DNA of 64,000 bases from Bacteroidota bacterium (GTDB taxonomy: Bacteria > Bacteroidota > Bacteroidia > Flavobacteriales > Weeksellaceae). Position numbers and translations under genes: made by a program. Shown in pieces: positions 57,441 through 64,000 of this stretch (positions are counted from its first letter, which is position 1; every line of letters begins with the position of its first letter). The stretch spans positions 1 to 64,000 of the forward strand of contig JAFDZI010000022.1 of assembly GCA_018266955.1 (NCBI GenBank). Reading direction: 5' to 3'. The notes under the pieces were generated by a model that saw only the letters and a list, made by a program, of their open reading frames with translations, was not told where the DNA came from and made no database searches.

Positions 57441-60062
57441 TTACATAACAACTTCATTTTCCTTATCCAGATAAGATTGTACTATTTCTATGGCATTGGT
57501 TACCACATCGCTCAATGCCGTGATAAAAGAACCTTCTCTTGCAATACTAATTGCGTGTTTAATGGCTTCCACTTCTTTAGGAATAATCTCAAAGGTAATA
57601 TTTTTATTCGATTCCAAAATTCCTTCGGTAATAAGATGGATGATTTCCTCTTCCGTTCTTCCTCTCAGATGTTTTTCTTGTCGGATGATGATATGGTTAA
57701 ACATTCGTCCTGCAATTTTTCCACATTCCTTAATATCCTCATCTCTTCGGTCGCCCACTCCAGAAATAATTCCTACTTTGTGCGGAGAATCTATATTTTG
57801 CATAAAATCTTCTATGGCAAGGTAACCATTGGGGTTATGGGCAAAATCGATCATTACTTTAAAATTTTTGAAATCGAAAATATTCAATCTACCTGGTGTT
57901 TGCGCCGCACTAGGAATAAAAGTTTGTAACGAAAGACTTAGATCTTCCGAATTAAAACCTGCTAAGTAACCCGCCAAAGTCGCAGCCAAAGCATTGGCTA
58001 TCATAAACTTCGCTTTACCAGCAACCGTAATTGGGATTTGAGTAACCTTTTCTATTCGTATTTTCCATTCTCCTTTTTTTATGGTCACAAAACCATTTTC
58101 GTACACTGCTAAAATTTTTCCGGCTTTGGAAAGAGCCAGTACATGAGGTTGAGTCTCATCCATGGAGAAATAAGCCACATTGCAATCCAATTCCTTGGCG
58201 ATAGACAAACAATGTTCGTCATCTGCATTCAATATTGCCCAGCCCTCTTTTTTCACACTTCTTACCACTACACTTTTTACTCGCGCCAAATCTTCCAAAT
58301 TATGAATATCATTAAGACCCAAATGATCTTCTTGTATATTGGTGATTATCCCAATGTCGCAGCGGCTAAAGCCCAATCCAGCTCTAAGTATTCCGCCTCT
58401 TGCAGTTTCCAAAACCGCAAACTCTACCGTAGGATCTTTCAGAATATATTCGGAGCTATAAGGTCCTGTGGTATCTCCTTTTTCGAGGAGATGATTTTGA
58501 ATATAAATACCATCCGAAGTGGTAAAACCTACTCTATATCCTTTGTTTTTCACCATGTGAGCAATGAGCCTGGTAGTGGTTGTTTTACCATTGGTTCCTG
58601 TTACTGCAATAATGGGTATTCTGCTGGGTTTACCTGGTGGGTACAACATATCGATTACTGGTGCTGCAACATTTCTAGGCAAACCTTCTGATGGAGCCAG
58701 ATGCATTCTGAATCCTGGAGCTGCATTCACTTCTAATATTACACCCCCATTTTGTTGCAAAGGTTCTGTTAGGTTTTCGGCCATAATATCAATTCCGCAA
58801 ACATCCAAACCTATAATTCTTGAGATTCTTTCTGCCAAAAATATATTTTCAGGATGCACTCTGTCCGTAACATCTATGGATGTTCCGCCTGTACTTAGAT
58901 TGGCTGTTGATTTCAGATAGACAATTTCATCTTTTTTTGGAATGCTATTTTCTGTGTAATTTAATTTTTCCAGCAAATCCAAAGAATCTCTATCAATTTC
59001 TATTTCTGTTAAAACATTCTCATGCCCATATCCTCTTCTTGGATCTTGATTTTCCAAATCTATCAGTTGTCTAATGGTTTGTTTTCCATCGCCCACGATA
59101 TGAGCCGGAACCCTTTGTGCAGCAGCCACCATTTTGTTATTGATCACCAATATTCTGAAATCGAATCCGGTGATGAATTTTTCTACAATAACTCTTCGGC
59201 TATACTTTTGGGCATGGGCTAGGCCTTCTTTGGCATCGTCCATATTGGTCACATTAATGGATGCACCTTTTCCATGATTCCCGTCTAAGGGTTTTATTAC
59301 AATTGGGAAACCAATCATTTTGATGGTATATTCCAAATCTTCTTCATCTACACATATACTTCCTTTTGCTACTGGCACGGATGAGTTTTCGAGCATTCTT
59401 TTGGTTTCCTCCTTATCACATGCGATATCTACTGCGATATTGCTCGTATTGCAAGTGATGGTTGCCTGAAAACGCATTTGGTTAACCCCATAACCCAATT
59501 GTACTAAGGAATTAGTGCCAAGGCGAATCCAAGGGATATCTCTACTTGCTGCTTCTTCTGCAATACTCCCGGTACTAGGTCCTAATCTCACTCTTTCTCG
59601 GATTTCTTTCATTTTCTGAATATCTGCTTCCAAATCGTAATCCAAGCCATCAATTAATGCTTGTGCAATTCGGACGGCAGCTTCTGCAGCGTATAACCCA
59701 ACATTTTCTTCTATATAACTAAAAACCACATTATACACTCCTTCATCTTGTGTAGAACGGGTTCTTCCAAACCCAGTATCCATACCCGCCAGCGTTTGTA
59801 TCTCTAGGGCTATATGTTCAATAACATGTCCCATCCAAGTCCCTTCTTCAACCCGAATAAAGAAGCCACCTCTACATTTTTCAGAACATCTATGTTCAAT
59901 TAAAGAAGGAATCAAATGCTCCAGTCGCTCCCTAAAGCCAATAATTTTATTCGTTGGGCGTTCTTCCATTTCTTCCAAATCAAGGCGCATCTGCACCAAT
60001 TTCATTCGTCGTACACTCCATATATTAGGACCCCTGAGTGCTTGTAATTTCAATATTTTCAT
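57441..60062 (-). CDS. cphA: Cyanophycin synthetase
   Basis: 873 residues, full CphA1 length: an N-terminal domain (1-160), an ATP-grasp domain about 220-480 (IGFPIVIKPLDGNHGKGASINV; GGVILEVNAAPGFRMHL) and a Mur-ligase-like domain from about 490 (VTGTNGKTTTTRLI; ITNIQEDHLGLNDI; DFAHNPNGY). It builds the storage polymer multi-L-arginyl-poly-L-aspartate from Asp, Arg and ATP. Divergent from cphB-iaaA, which encode its breakdown. A near-perfect arginine-operator-like site lies about 100 bases before its start. Confidence 0.95.
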   Translation of the reverse strand: MKILKLQALRGPNIWSVRRMKLVQMRLDLEEMEERPTNKIIGFRERLEHLIPSLIEHRCSEKCRGGFFIRVEEGTWMGHVIEHIALEIQTLAGMDTGFGRTRSTQDEGVYNVVFSYIEENVGLYAAEAAVRIAQALIDGLDYDLEADIQKMKEIRERVRLGPSTGSIAEEAASRDIPWIRLGTNSLVQLGYGVNQMRFQATITCNTSNIAVDIACDKEETKRMLENSSVPVAKGSICVDEEDLEYTIKMIGFPIVIKPLDGNHGKGASINVTNMDDAKEGLAHAQKYSRRVIVEKFITGFDFRILVINNKMVAAAQRVPAHIVGDGKQTIRQLIDLENQDPRRGYGHENVLTEIEIDRDSLDLLEKLNYTENSIPKKDEIVYLKSTANLSTGGTSIDVTDRVHPENIFLAERISRIIGLDVCGIDIMAENLTEPLQQNGGVILEVNAAPGFRMHLAPSEGLPRNVAAPVIDMLYPPGKPSRIPIIAVTGTNGKTTTTRLIAHMVKNKGYRVGFTTSDGIYIQNHLLEKGDTTGPYSSEYILKDPTVEFAVLETARGGILRAGLGFSRCDIGIITNIQEDHLGLNDIHNLEDLARVKSVVVRSVKKEGWAILNADDEHCLSIAKELDCNVAYFSMDETQPHVLALSKAGKILAVYENGFVTIKKGEWKIRIEKVTQIPITVAGKAKFMIANALAATLAGYLAGFNSEDLSLSLQTFIPSAAQTPGRLNIFDFKNFKVMIDFAHNPNGYLAIEDFMQNIDSPHKVGIISGVGDRRDEDIKECGKIAGRMFNHIIIRQEKHLRGRTEEEIIHLITEGILESNKNITFEIIPKEVEAIKHAISIAREGSFITALSDVVTNAIEIVQSYLDKENEVVM

Positions 60063-60164
60063 AAAGTATATATTTAATGTTTAATGTTTTTTTGGGTTAA
60101 AAGATTTCGTCAATTTTCATCACTGATTATGCGAAAAGAAAATTTTTACATTACGATTTCATAT

Positions 60165-60182
60165 TTTGAATATTTATTTAAT
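60165..60182. promoter_or_regulatory. ARG-box-like operator
   Basis: TTTGAATATTTATTTAAT against the ArgR consensus WNTGAATWWWWATTCANW: one mismatch (C to T). It lies in the control region of the arginine-storage genes. That ArgR acts in this organism is inferred. Confidence 0.45.
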
Positions 60183-60440
60183 CAAAAAAAATAGATAATG
60201 GATAAAATTAAGATAATAAATTAATTTAACATCAATATTTACAATTTTATTTGAATATTAATCATACATTATTTTCATTCAATAATCATTCATCAATTCA
60301 TCATTAAAAATACACCAAGGAATATTGACTACTTAAAAGAAAGAGAATTGGAGAGATTAGAATTCACAGTGTAATATTTCACTTATGGCATAATTCATTA
60401 AAGAATAATCAAAAAAATAGTTCACATCATAAAATATTTT

Positions 60441-60448
60441 TAGTTTTG
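60441..60448 (+). promoter_or_regulatory. -7 promoter element of cphB, possibly leaderless
   Basis: TAGTTTTG followed by C, exact TAnnTTTG, ending 4 bases before the cphB ATG. Confidence 0.5.
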
Positions 60449-60452
60449 CCAG

Positions 60453-61340
60453 ATGAACATAAAAGGAAAAATAATTATCATAGGAGGAGCTGTGGACAAA
60501 GGCAGCTTTACAGAGCAAAATTTTAATAAAGATGTTGCTAAAAATTTAAATTTTTTTGAAAAAGGAATTTTACGAAGAATCATAGAAGAATCGAAACATA
60601 AAGAAAATTCCAGAATCGAAATCATCACCACGGCATCCAAAATACCATTGGAGGTAGGTCCTGAATATGTTAAAGCATTCAACTTTTTAAACGCCAATAA
60701 TGTTGGGGTACTCCACATTCAAACTCGTGAGGAGGCTGCGAAAGAAGATGTATTAAAAAGGATAGAACTGGCAGATGTGGTTATGTTCACTGGCGGGGAT
60801 CAATTAAGATTAACCTCCATTTTGGGTGGTACAAAATTGCATAAAAAATTATTGGAAAAATACAGAACCGAAGAGTTCATCTATGCAGGAACTTCTGCTG
60901 GTGCAGCCGCAGCTTCGGGGATTATGATTTACCAAGGTTCTAGTCAGGAAGCACTTTTGAAAGGAGAAATAAAAGTAACCAGTGGTTTGGATTTCATAGA
61001 TGAAATTACCGTGGATACCCATTTTGTACAAAGAGGAAGAATAGGTAGGCTTTTTCAGGCCGTTGTTACCAACCCTATGATTATGGGAGTAGGATTGGGT
61101 GAAGATACCGGATTACTCATTACAAAAGGCCATCGCATGGAAGCCATAGGATCTGGATTGGTTATTCTGGTAGATGGAACACAAATCAAAGGTACCAACC
61201 TTACACAAGTAGCATTGGGAGAACCTATTTCTATAAATAACCTCTTGGTACATGTGATGAGCCAAAACGACAAATATGATTTAACAACTGGTGAGTTAAA
61301 AATTTATGGTGAAGACAAACAAACCATTTCCAATTCATGA
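60453..61340 (+). CDS. cphB: Cyanophycinase
   Basis: 295 residues, peptidase S51 fold. The nucleophile Ser lies in YAGTSAGAAAASG near residue 151; IIGGAVDKGSF at the start and FTGGDQLRLT are family blocks. It cuts cyanophycin to beta-Asp-Arg dipeptides inside the cell. No signal peptide, so it acts on internal granules. It overlaps iaaA by 4 bases (ATGA), which ensures joint translation. Confidence 0.94.
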   Translation: MNIKGKIIIIGGAVDKGSFTEQNFNKDVAKNLNFFEKGILRRIIEESKHKENSRIEIITTASKIPLEVGPEYVKAFNFLNANNVGVLHIQTREEAAKEDVLKRIELADVVMFTGGDQLRLTSILGGTKLHKKLLEKYRTEEFIYAGTSAGAAAASGIMIYQGSSQEALLKGEIKVTSGLDFIDEITVDTHFVQRGRIGRLFQAVVTNPMIMGVGLGEDTGLLITKGHRMEAIGSGLVILVDGTQIKGTNLTQVALGEPISINNLLVHVMSQNDKYDLTTGELKIYGEDKQTISNS

Positions 61341-62179
61341 AAATTATAATTCACGGTGGTTTCTTCAGCGAATCCAGCACCCATCTAGAAACCAAAATAG
61401 CCAAACAAGAAGCTTTGAAAAAAATTGCTTCATCAGGATTTGAATATTTAAAAACACATACAGCGTTAGAAACTGTTGTATTTACAGTAAGTTTATTGGA
61501 AGACAACCCACTCTTTAACGCTGGAATAGGATCCCAAATCCAAAGTGATGGCAAAATAAGAATGAGTGCCTCCCTTATGGATGGCGAAACCCAAAAGATG
61601 AGCGGCGTCATCAACATAGAAGAGGTTAAAAACCCCATACAAGTTGCTGAAAAGCTCTTGTCCTATGACGATAAAATATTAGGCGGAGAAGGAGCAATAC
61701 AATTTGCAAGAGAGAATGGCTTCAACATATTTTCTACTGAAATCCCACAGCGAAAAGAAGAATACTTGGCAAAAAAACAATCAAAAGGATTAGGCACGGT
61801 AGGTTGTGTTGCATTGGATGGAAACGGAAAATTAGCCGTTGCTACTTCCACAGGTGGGAAAGGCTTCGAAATACCGGGAAGAATTTCAGACTCTGCGACT
61901 GTGGCTGGAAATTATGCCAATAGCCATTGTGCCGTGAGTTGTACAGGAGTGGGAGAAGATATTGTGAGTGGTGCCGTTGCTGCTAAAATCGTATGTCGGG
62001 TTAGTGATGGACAAACCATACAGCAAGCATTTCATAAAACATTTAATGAACTTTTGCCATTTGATGGTTTTGCGGGCGCAATCGGAATAGATCAACTAGG
62101 AAACATCTGTCACCAAAACTCGCATCCCACCATGGTTTTTGCATCATTTGACGGTGATATCTACGAGATTTTCAATTAA
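61337..62179 (+). CDS. iaaA: Isoaspartyl dipeptidase / L-asparaginase type 2
   Basis: 280 residues of the Ntn-hydrolase plant-type asparaginase family. The self-cleavage site and nucleophile Thr lie in GLGTVGCVALD near residue 155; ATSTGGKGFEIPGRISDS follows. It starts IIIHGGFF rather than the usual HGGAG, a small deviation at the N-terminus. It splits beta-Asp-Arg from cyanophycinase into aspartate and arginine. Translationally coupled to cphB. Confidence 0.92.
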   Translation: MKIIIHGGFFSESSTHLETKIAKQEALKKIASSGFEYLKTHTALETVVFTVSLLEDNPLFNAGIGSQIQSDGKIRMSASLMDGETQKMSGVINIEEVKNPIQVAEKLLSYDDKILGGEGAIQFARENGFNIFSTEIPQRKEEYLAKKQSKGLGTVGCVALDGNGKLAVATSTGGKGFEIPGRISDSATVAGNYANSHCAVSCTGVGEDIVSGAVAAKIVCRVSDGQTIQQAFHKTFNELLPFDGFAGAIGIDQLGNICHQNSHPTMVFASFDGDIYEIFN

Positions 62180-62542
62180 CTTATCGCTCAAAAATATCAA
62201 ACAATCTGAGATCATTTTATTATTATTAATAACTTATTTAACCTCCACATTAAGGTTTTTTCGCAGTCAATAAAAAAAGATTAGCACATATACTAAGCAA
62301 AAAACGCCACGATTTCTCGTGGCGTACTCGTCTTCTCTGTTGTTGTTACCAACAACCATTTACTTCATACTTACTAACCATTAAAAGCAAGCAATACTAT
62401 CAAATAGTTTAGCAAAACAAATATATACTTTCTATTGTAATAATCCAAAAAAAATATTAATAAATATCAAATATTAATCGCTTTAACAAAAAAACAATAA
62501 AATATTATTATTAAATAGATTAATTTTTAAAAATTCTGTACA
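62180..62542. other. Intergenic region between iaaA and ctlX-like gene
   Basis: 363 AT-rich bases between convergent genes. Holds the hairpin at 62304-62325 and a small GTTGTT/AACAAC inverted repeat (62342-62356). Nothing else recognised. Confidence 0.6.
62304..62325 (-). terminator. Hairpin terminator
   Basis: ACGCCACGA / TCGTGGCGT stem with a 4-base loop; a T-run follows on the minus strand. It lies about 220 bases beyond the ctlX-like stop. Confidence 0.75.
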
Positions 62543-63469
62543 TTAGTTTGATTTTGGCAAGAAAACCTCTGCAAGCATACAACGAGCCGAGCCTCCTCCA
62601 TTCACTTCTATGGTATGCAAATCCGAATAGATTATTTCTGAATAATTTTCTATTTTTTGTATTTGGTCATTCGTTAATGACTGATATGCTGTTTGGCTCA
62701 TGATAAGAAAAGTTTGCCCATCTTCATTGTTGAGTTGCAACATATTTCCGGCAAAATTTTGCATTTGAGTTTCGCTTATTTCTACAATTTCTTTCCCGGA
62801 ATTCACCAAAGTAGTTTTCACCATATTTCTTTCAGCCTCATCATCAATGCAATCCAAACAGATGACAGCAAAACGATCGGCAACACACATCATAACATTG
62901 GTATGATAAATGGGCAGTCTTTCTTTCCCTGCACTTTGAAAACTATGAAAAACCACCGGTTGGTAGCCAATTTTTTTACAAAAACTTCGGAATAAACCCT
63001 CGTCCAAACGCAAGGATACAGATCCGTATGCAATTTTATTTTCATGATCGAAAATCATAGAACCGGTACCCTCTAAAAATAAATTTTCTTTTTCTGAAGC
63101 TGATAAATCGACAATTTCATCAATGACAAAACCTTCGTTTTTCACAGCTTCTAGGATATCCATTCTTCTTTCATCTCTACGATTGGGTGCAAACATGGGG
63201 TAAAGGAATACTTTACCGTCACTCCCGAAACTCACCCAATTGTTTGGAAAAATAGAATCTGGGGTGTGGGGCTCTAGGGTGTCCTTTATGGTTATTACGA
63301 CAATTCCTTTGGCTTTTAATTTTTCAACAAAAGAATGAAACTCTTGCAAGGCTTTCTTTTGAGTTTCTTCCCCTTCTTGGTTAACTTGGAAATAATTATT
63401 CTCGGCCGTTTGCGCATTGTATCCAAAAGCAATAGGCTCTATCATCAGGACAGTTTGGGTTGTTTGCAT
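62543..63469 (-). CDS. ctlX: Citrulline/arginine amidinohydrolase of the CtlX type
   Basis: 308 residues from the ATG at 63469; the frame extends 35 codons upstream across a terminator, so that start is rejected. MIEPIAFGYNAQTAENNYFQ, PDSIFPNNWVS, the acidic LEGTGSM block, His in IYHTNVMM and nucleophile Cys in NGGGSARCML are those of the CtlX group, named for citrulline-to-ornithine conversion in Francisella. Convergent with iaaA. With the related enzyme at 55.5 kb it frames the cyanophycin genes. Confidence 0.85.
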   Translation of the reverse strand: MQTTQTVLMIEPIAFGYNAQTAENNYFQVNQEGEETQKKALQEFHSFVEKLKAKGIVVITIKDTLEPHTPDSIFPNNWVSFGSDGKVFLYPMFAPNRRDERRMDILEAVKNEGFVIDEIVDLSASEKENLFLEGTGSMIFDHENKIAYGSVSLRLDEGLFRSFCKKIGYQPVVFHSFQSAGKERLPIYHTNVMMCVADRFAVICLDCIDDEAERNMVKTTLVNSGKEIVEISETQMQNFAGNMLQLNNEDGQTFLIMSQTAYQSLTNDQIQKIENYSEIIYSDLHTIEVNGGGSARCMLAEVFLPKSN

Positions 63470-63506
63470 GGTATTTTCAAAAATTAAATCACAAAAATAA
63501 AGAAAA

Positions 63507-63533
63507 AAAACTCCACTAGAGCAGTGGAGTTTT
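63507..63533 (-). terminator. Terminator of lipoprotein gene
   Basis: AAAACTCCACT / AGTGGAGTTTT stem with a 5-base loop and a T-run on the minus strand, separating the lipoprotein gene from ctlX. Confidence 0.88.
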
Positions 63534-63600
63534 GAATCGTATGTTTCAGCTGAAAAGTTGGGATTTTTTATCAAAAATAAAACTAAATTTTTAGCTATTT

Positions 63601-63972
63601 TTAATTATCCCAAGCCAGTGGAATAACATTTCCATTTTGTTCAACTATCAGAGAATCACCTTTGGCAACGGCTTTTATCCCTGCTCTTTCGTATTGTACT
63701 TCGCCCTTAGATTCGGACTTTTTATCCAGTTGAAATCGATTATTATTCGCCTGAATGGTTACGGTATTGGCTTTTTCGGTATTTTCGAAAATCACCTTAG
63801 CTCTTACTCCTTCTAATCCTCGATAAGTATAGGTGTTGGCTCCTGGAATTAAAGCCTTTTCCATATTTTCCGTTGTTGGTTGATCTTGTTTCAACACTCC
63901 TTTGTTGCCTTCTTCTTTGGTGCAAGAAGCCAAACCAATCATTACCAATAAGGCAAAAGCAAATTTTTTCAT
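63601..63972 (-). CDS. Small lipoprotein of unknown function
   Basis: 123 residues. The lipoprotein signal MKKFAFALLVMIGLASCTK has the lipobox Cys at 17. A low-complexity linker follows, then a small beta-rich domain (VRAKVIFENTEKANTVTIQANNNRFQLDKK) reminiscent of small MliC-like beta-barrel lipoproteins, though the match is too weak to assign. The gene is complete, with 28 bases left to the window edge. Confidence 0.82.
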   Translation of the reverse strand: MKKFAFALLVMIGLASCTKEEGNKGVLKQDQPTTENMEKALIPGANTYTYRGLEGVRAKVIFENTEKANTVTIQANNNRFQLDKKSESKGEVQYERAGIKAVAKGDSLIVEQNGNVIPLAWDN

Positions 63973-64000
63973 AATATTTTGAATTTAATGTTTTTTTTAT

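Larger units (their letters stand above)
60063..60452. other. Divergent control region between cphA and cphB
   Basis: 390 AT-rich bases. Contains two TTTAATG heptamers (60073-60086), an ARG-box-like palindrome (60165-60182), repeated TGAAT/ATTCA half-sites with an 8-base direct repeat ATTCATCA (60288-60303) and the cphB -7 element. No gene seen. Confidence 0.6.

Noticed and set aside
62304-62356. Two adjacent hairpins as a possible small RNA
   Set aside because: The first fits a terminator for the minus-strand gene, the second is a 6-base stem; no promoter is placed to make a plus-strand RNA.

Overview
The window comes from an AT-rich member of the Bacteroidetes, most likely a flavobacterium of the Chryseobacterium/Weeksellaceae type. 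Signs of this are the type IX secretion translocon SprA next to ruvA, a secreted protein with a type IX C-terminal sorting tail, a methionine synthase split over two genes, start sites with almost no Shine-Dalgarno sequence, and many exact copies of the Bacteroidetes -7 promoter motif TAnnTTTG shortly before genes. I see no rRNA, tRNA, CRISPR array, transposase or prophage. Most of the window is ordinary chromosome, with compact operons closed by clear hairpin terminators.

Layout. 1-3.6 kb: 3' part of a large repeat-bearing surface protein and a tiny membrane-anchored partner. 3.6-11.1 kb: alkyltransferase-like protein, htpG, an acyltransferase, recA, gapA, pfkA. 11.4-19.8 kb: ruvA-sprA, then gcvH-vanZ. 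20-28 kb: a methionine operon on the minus strand (metX, hom, metH1, four-helix-bundle gene, metH2, metF) headed by a SAM-I riboswitch with a textbook promoter. 28-34 kb: arfB, a deoxyhypusine-synthase-like gene, doxX with an ECF sigma factor, and a pterin/folate cluster (folE, flavin reductase, FolM-like reductase, FolX/FolB-FolK fusion). 34-39.8 kb: gltA, eno, yebC, ompA, smpB on the minus strand. 39.8-47 kb: a YbiT-type ABC-F protein, lipoproteins, recJ-nadD-DUF3817, a long AT-rich gap with a possible leader peptide, and a secreted protein. 47-54.6 kb: RDD / SpoIIM / DUF4129 / DUF4350 / MoxR / DUF58 membrane-associated cluster. 54.6-64 kb: OsmC, two arginine-deiminase-fold hydrolases, rluF, and a divergent cyanophycin module (cphA against cphB-iaaA), ending with a lipoprotein.

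How the genes work together. The S-box operon encodes homoserine acetylation, homocysteine methylation and supply of methyl-folate. The cyanophycin module can store Asp and Arg as polymer and release them again. The two amidinohydrolase-type enzymes beside it could process arginine or citrulline, and an arginine-operator-like site lies between cphA and cphB. folE, the FolM-like reductase and the FolX-like domain could together make tetrahydromonapterin as well as folate.

Most unusual points. (1) A four-helix-bundle (S23/Avd-like) gene sits between the two halves of metH, with degenerate tandem heptanucleotides on both sides that have entered the ends of both metH reading frames. Other heptamer tracts lie at 20.05-20.16 kb and 55.12 kb, each near a copy of the same intergenic element. 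(2) The ABC-F protein has one composite ATP site degenerate on both faces. (3) A 29-codon aromatic-rich ORF follows an excellent promoter but has no biosynthetic gene after it. (4) A duplicated ECF-type promoter module precedes doxX-sigma.
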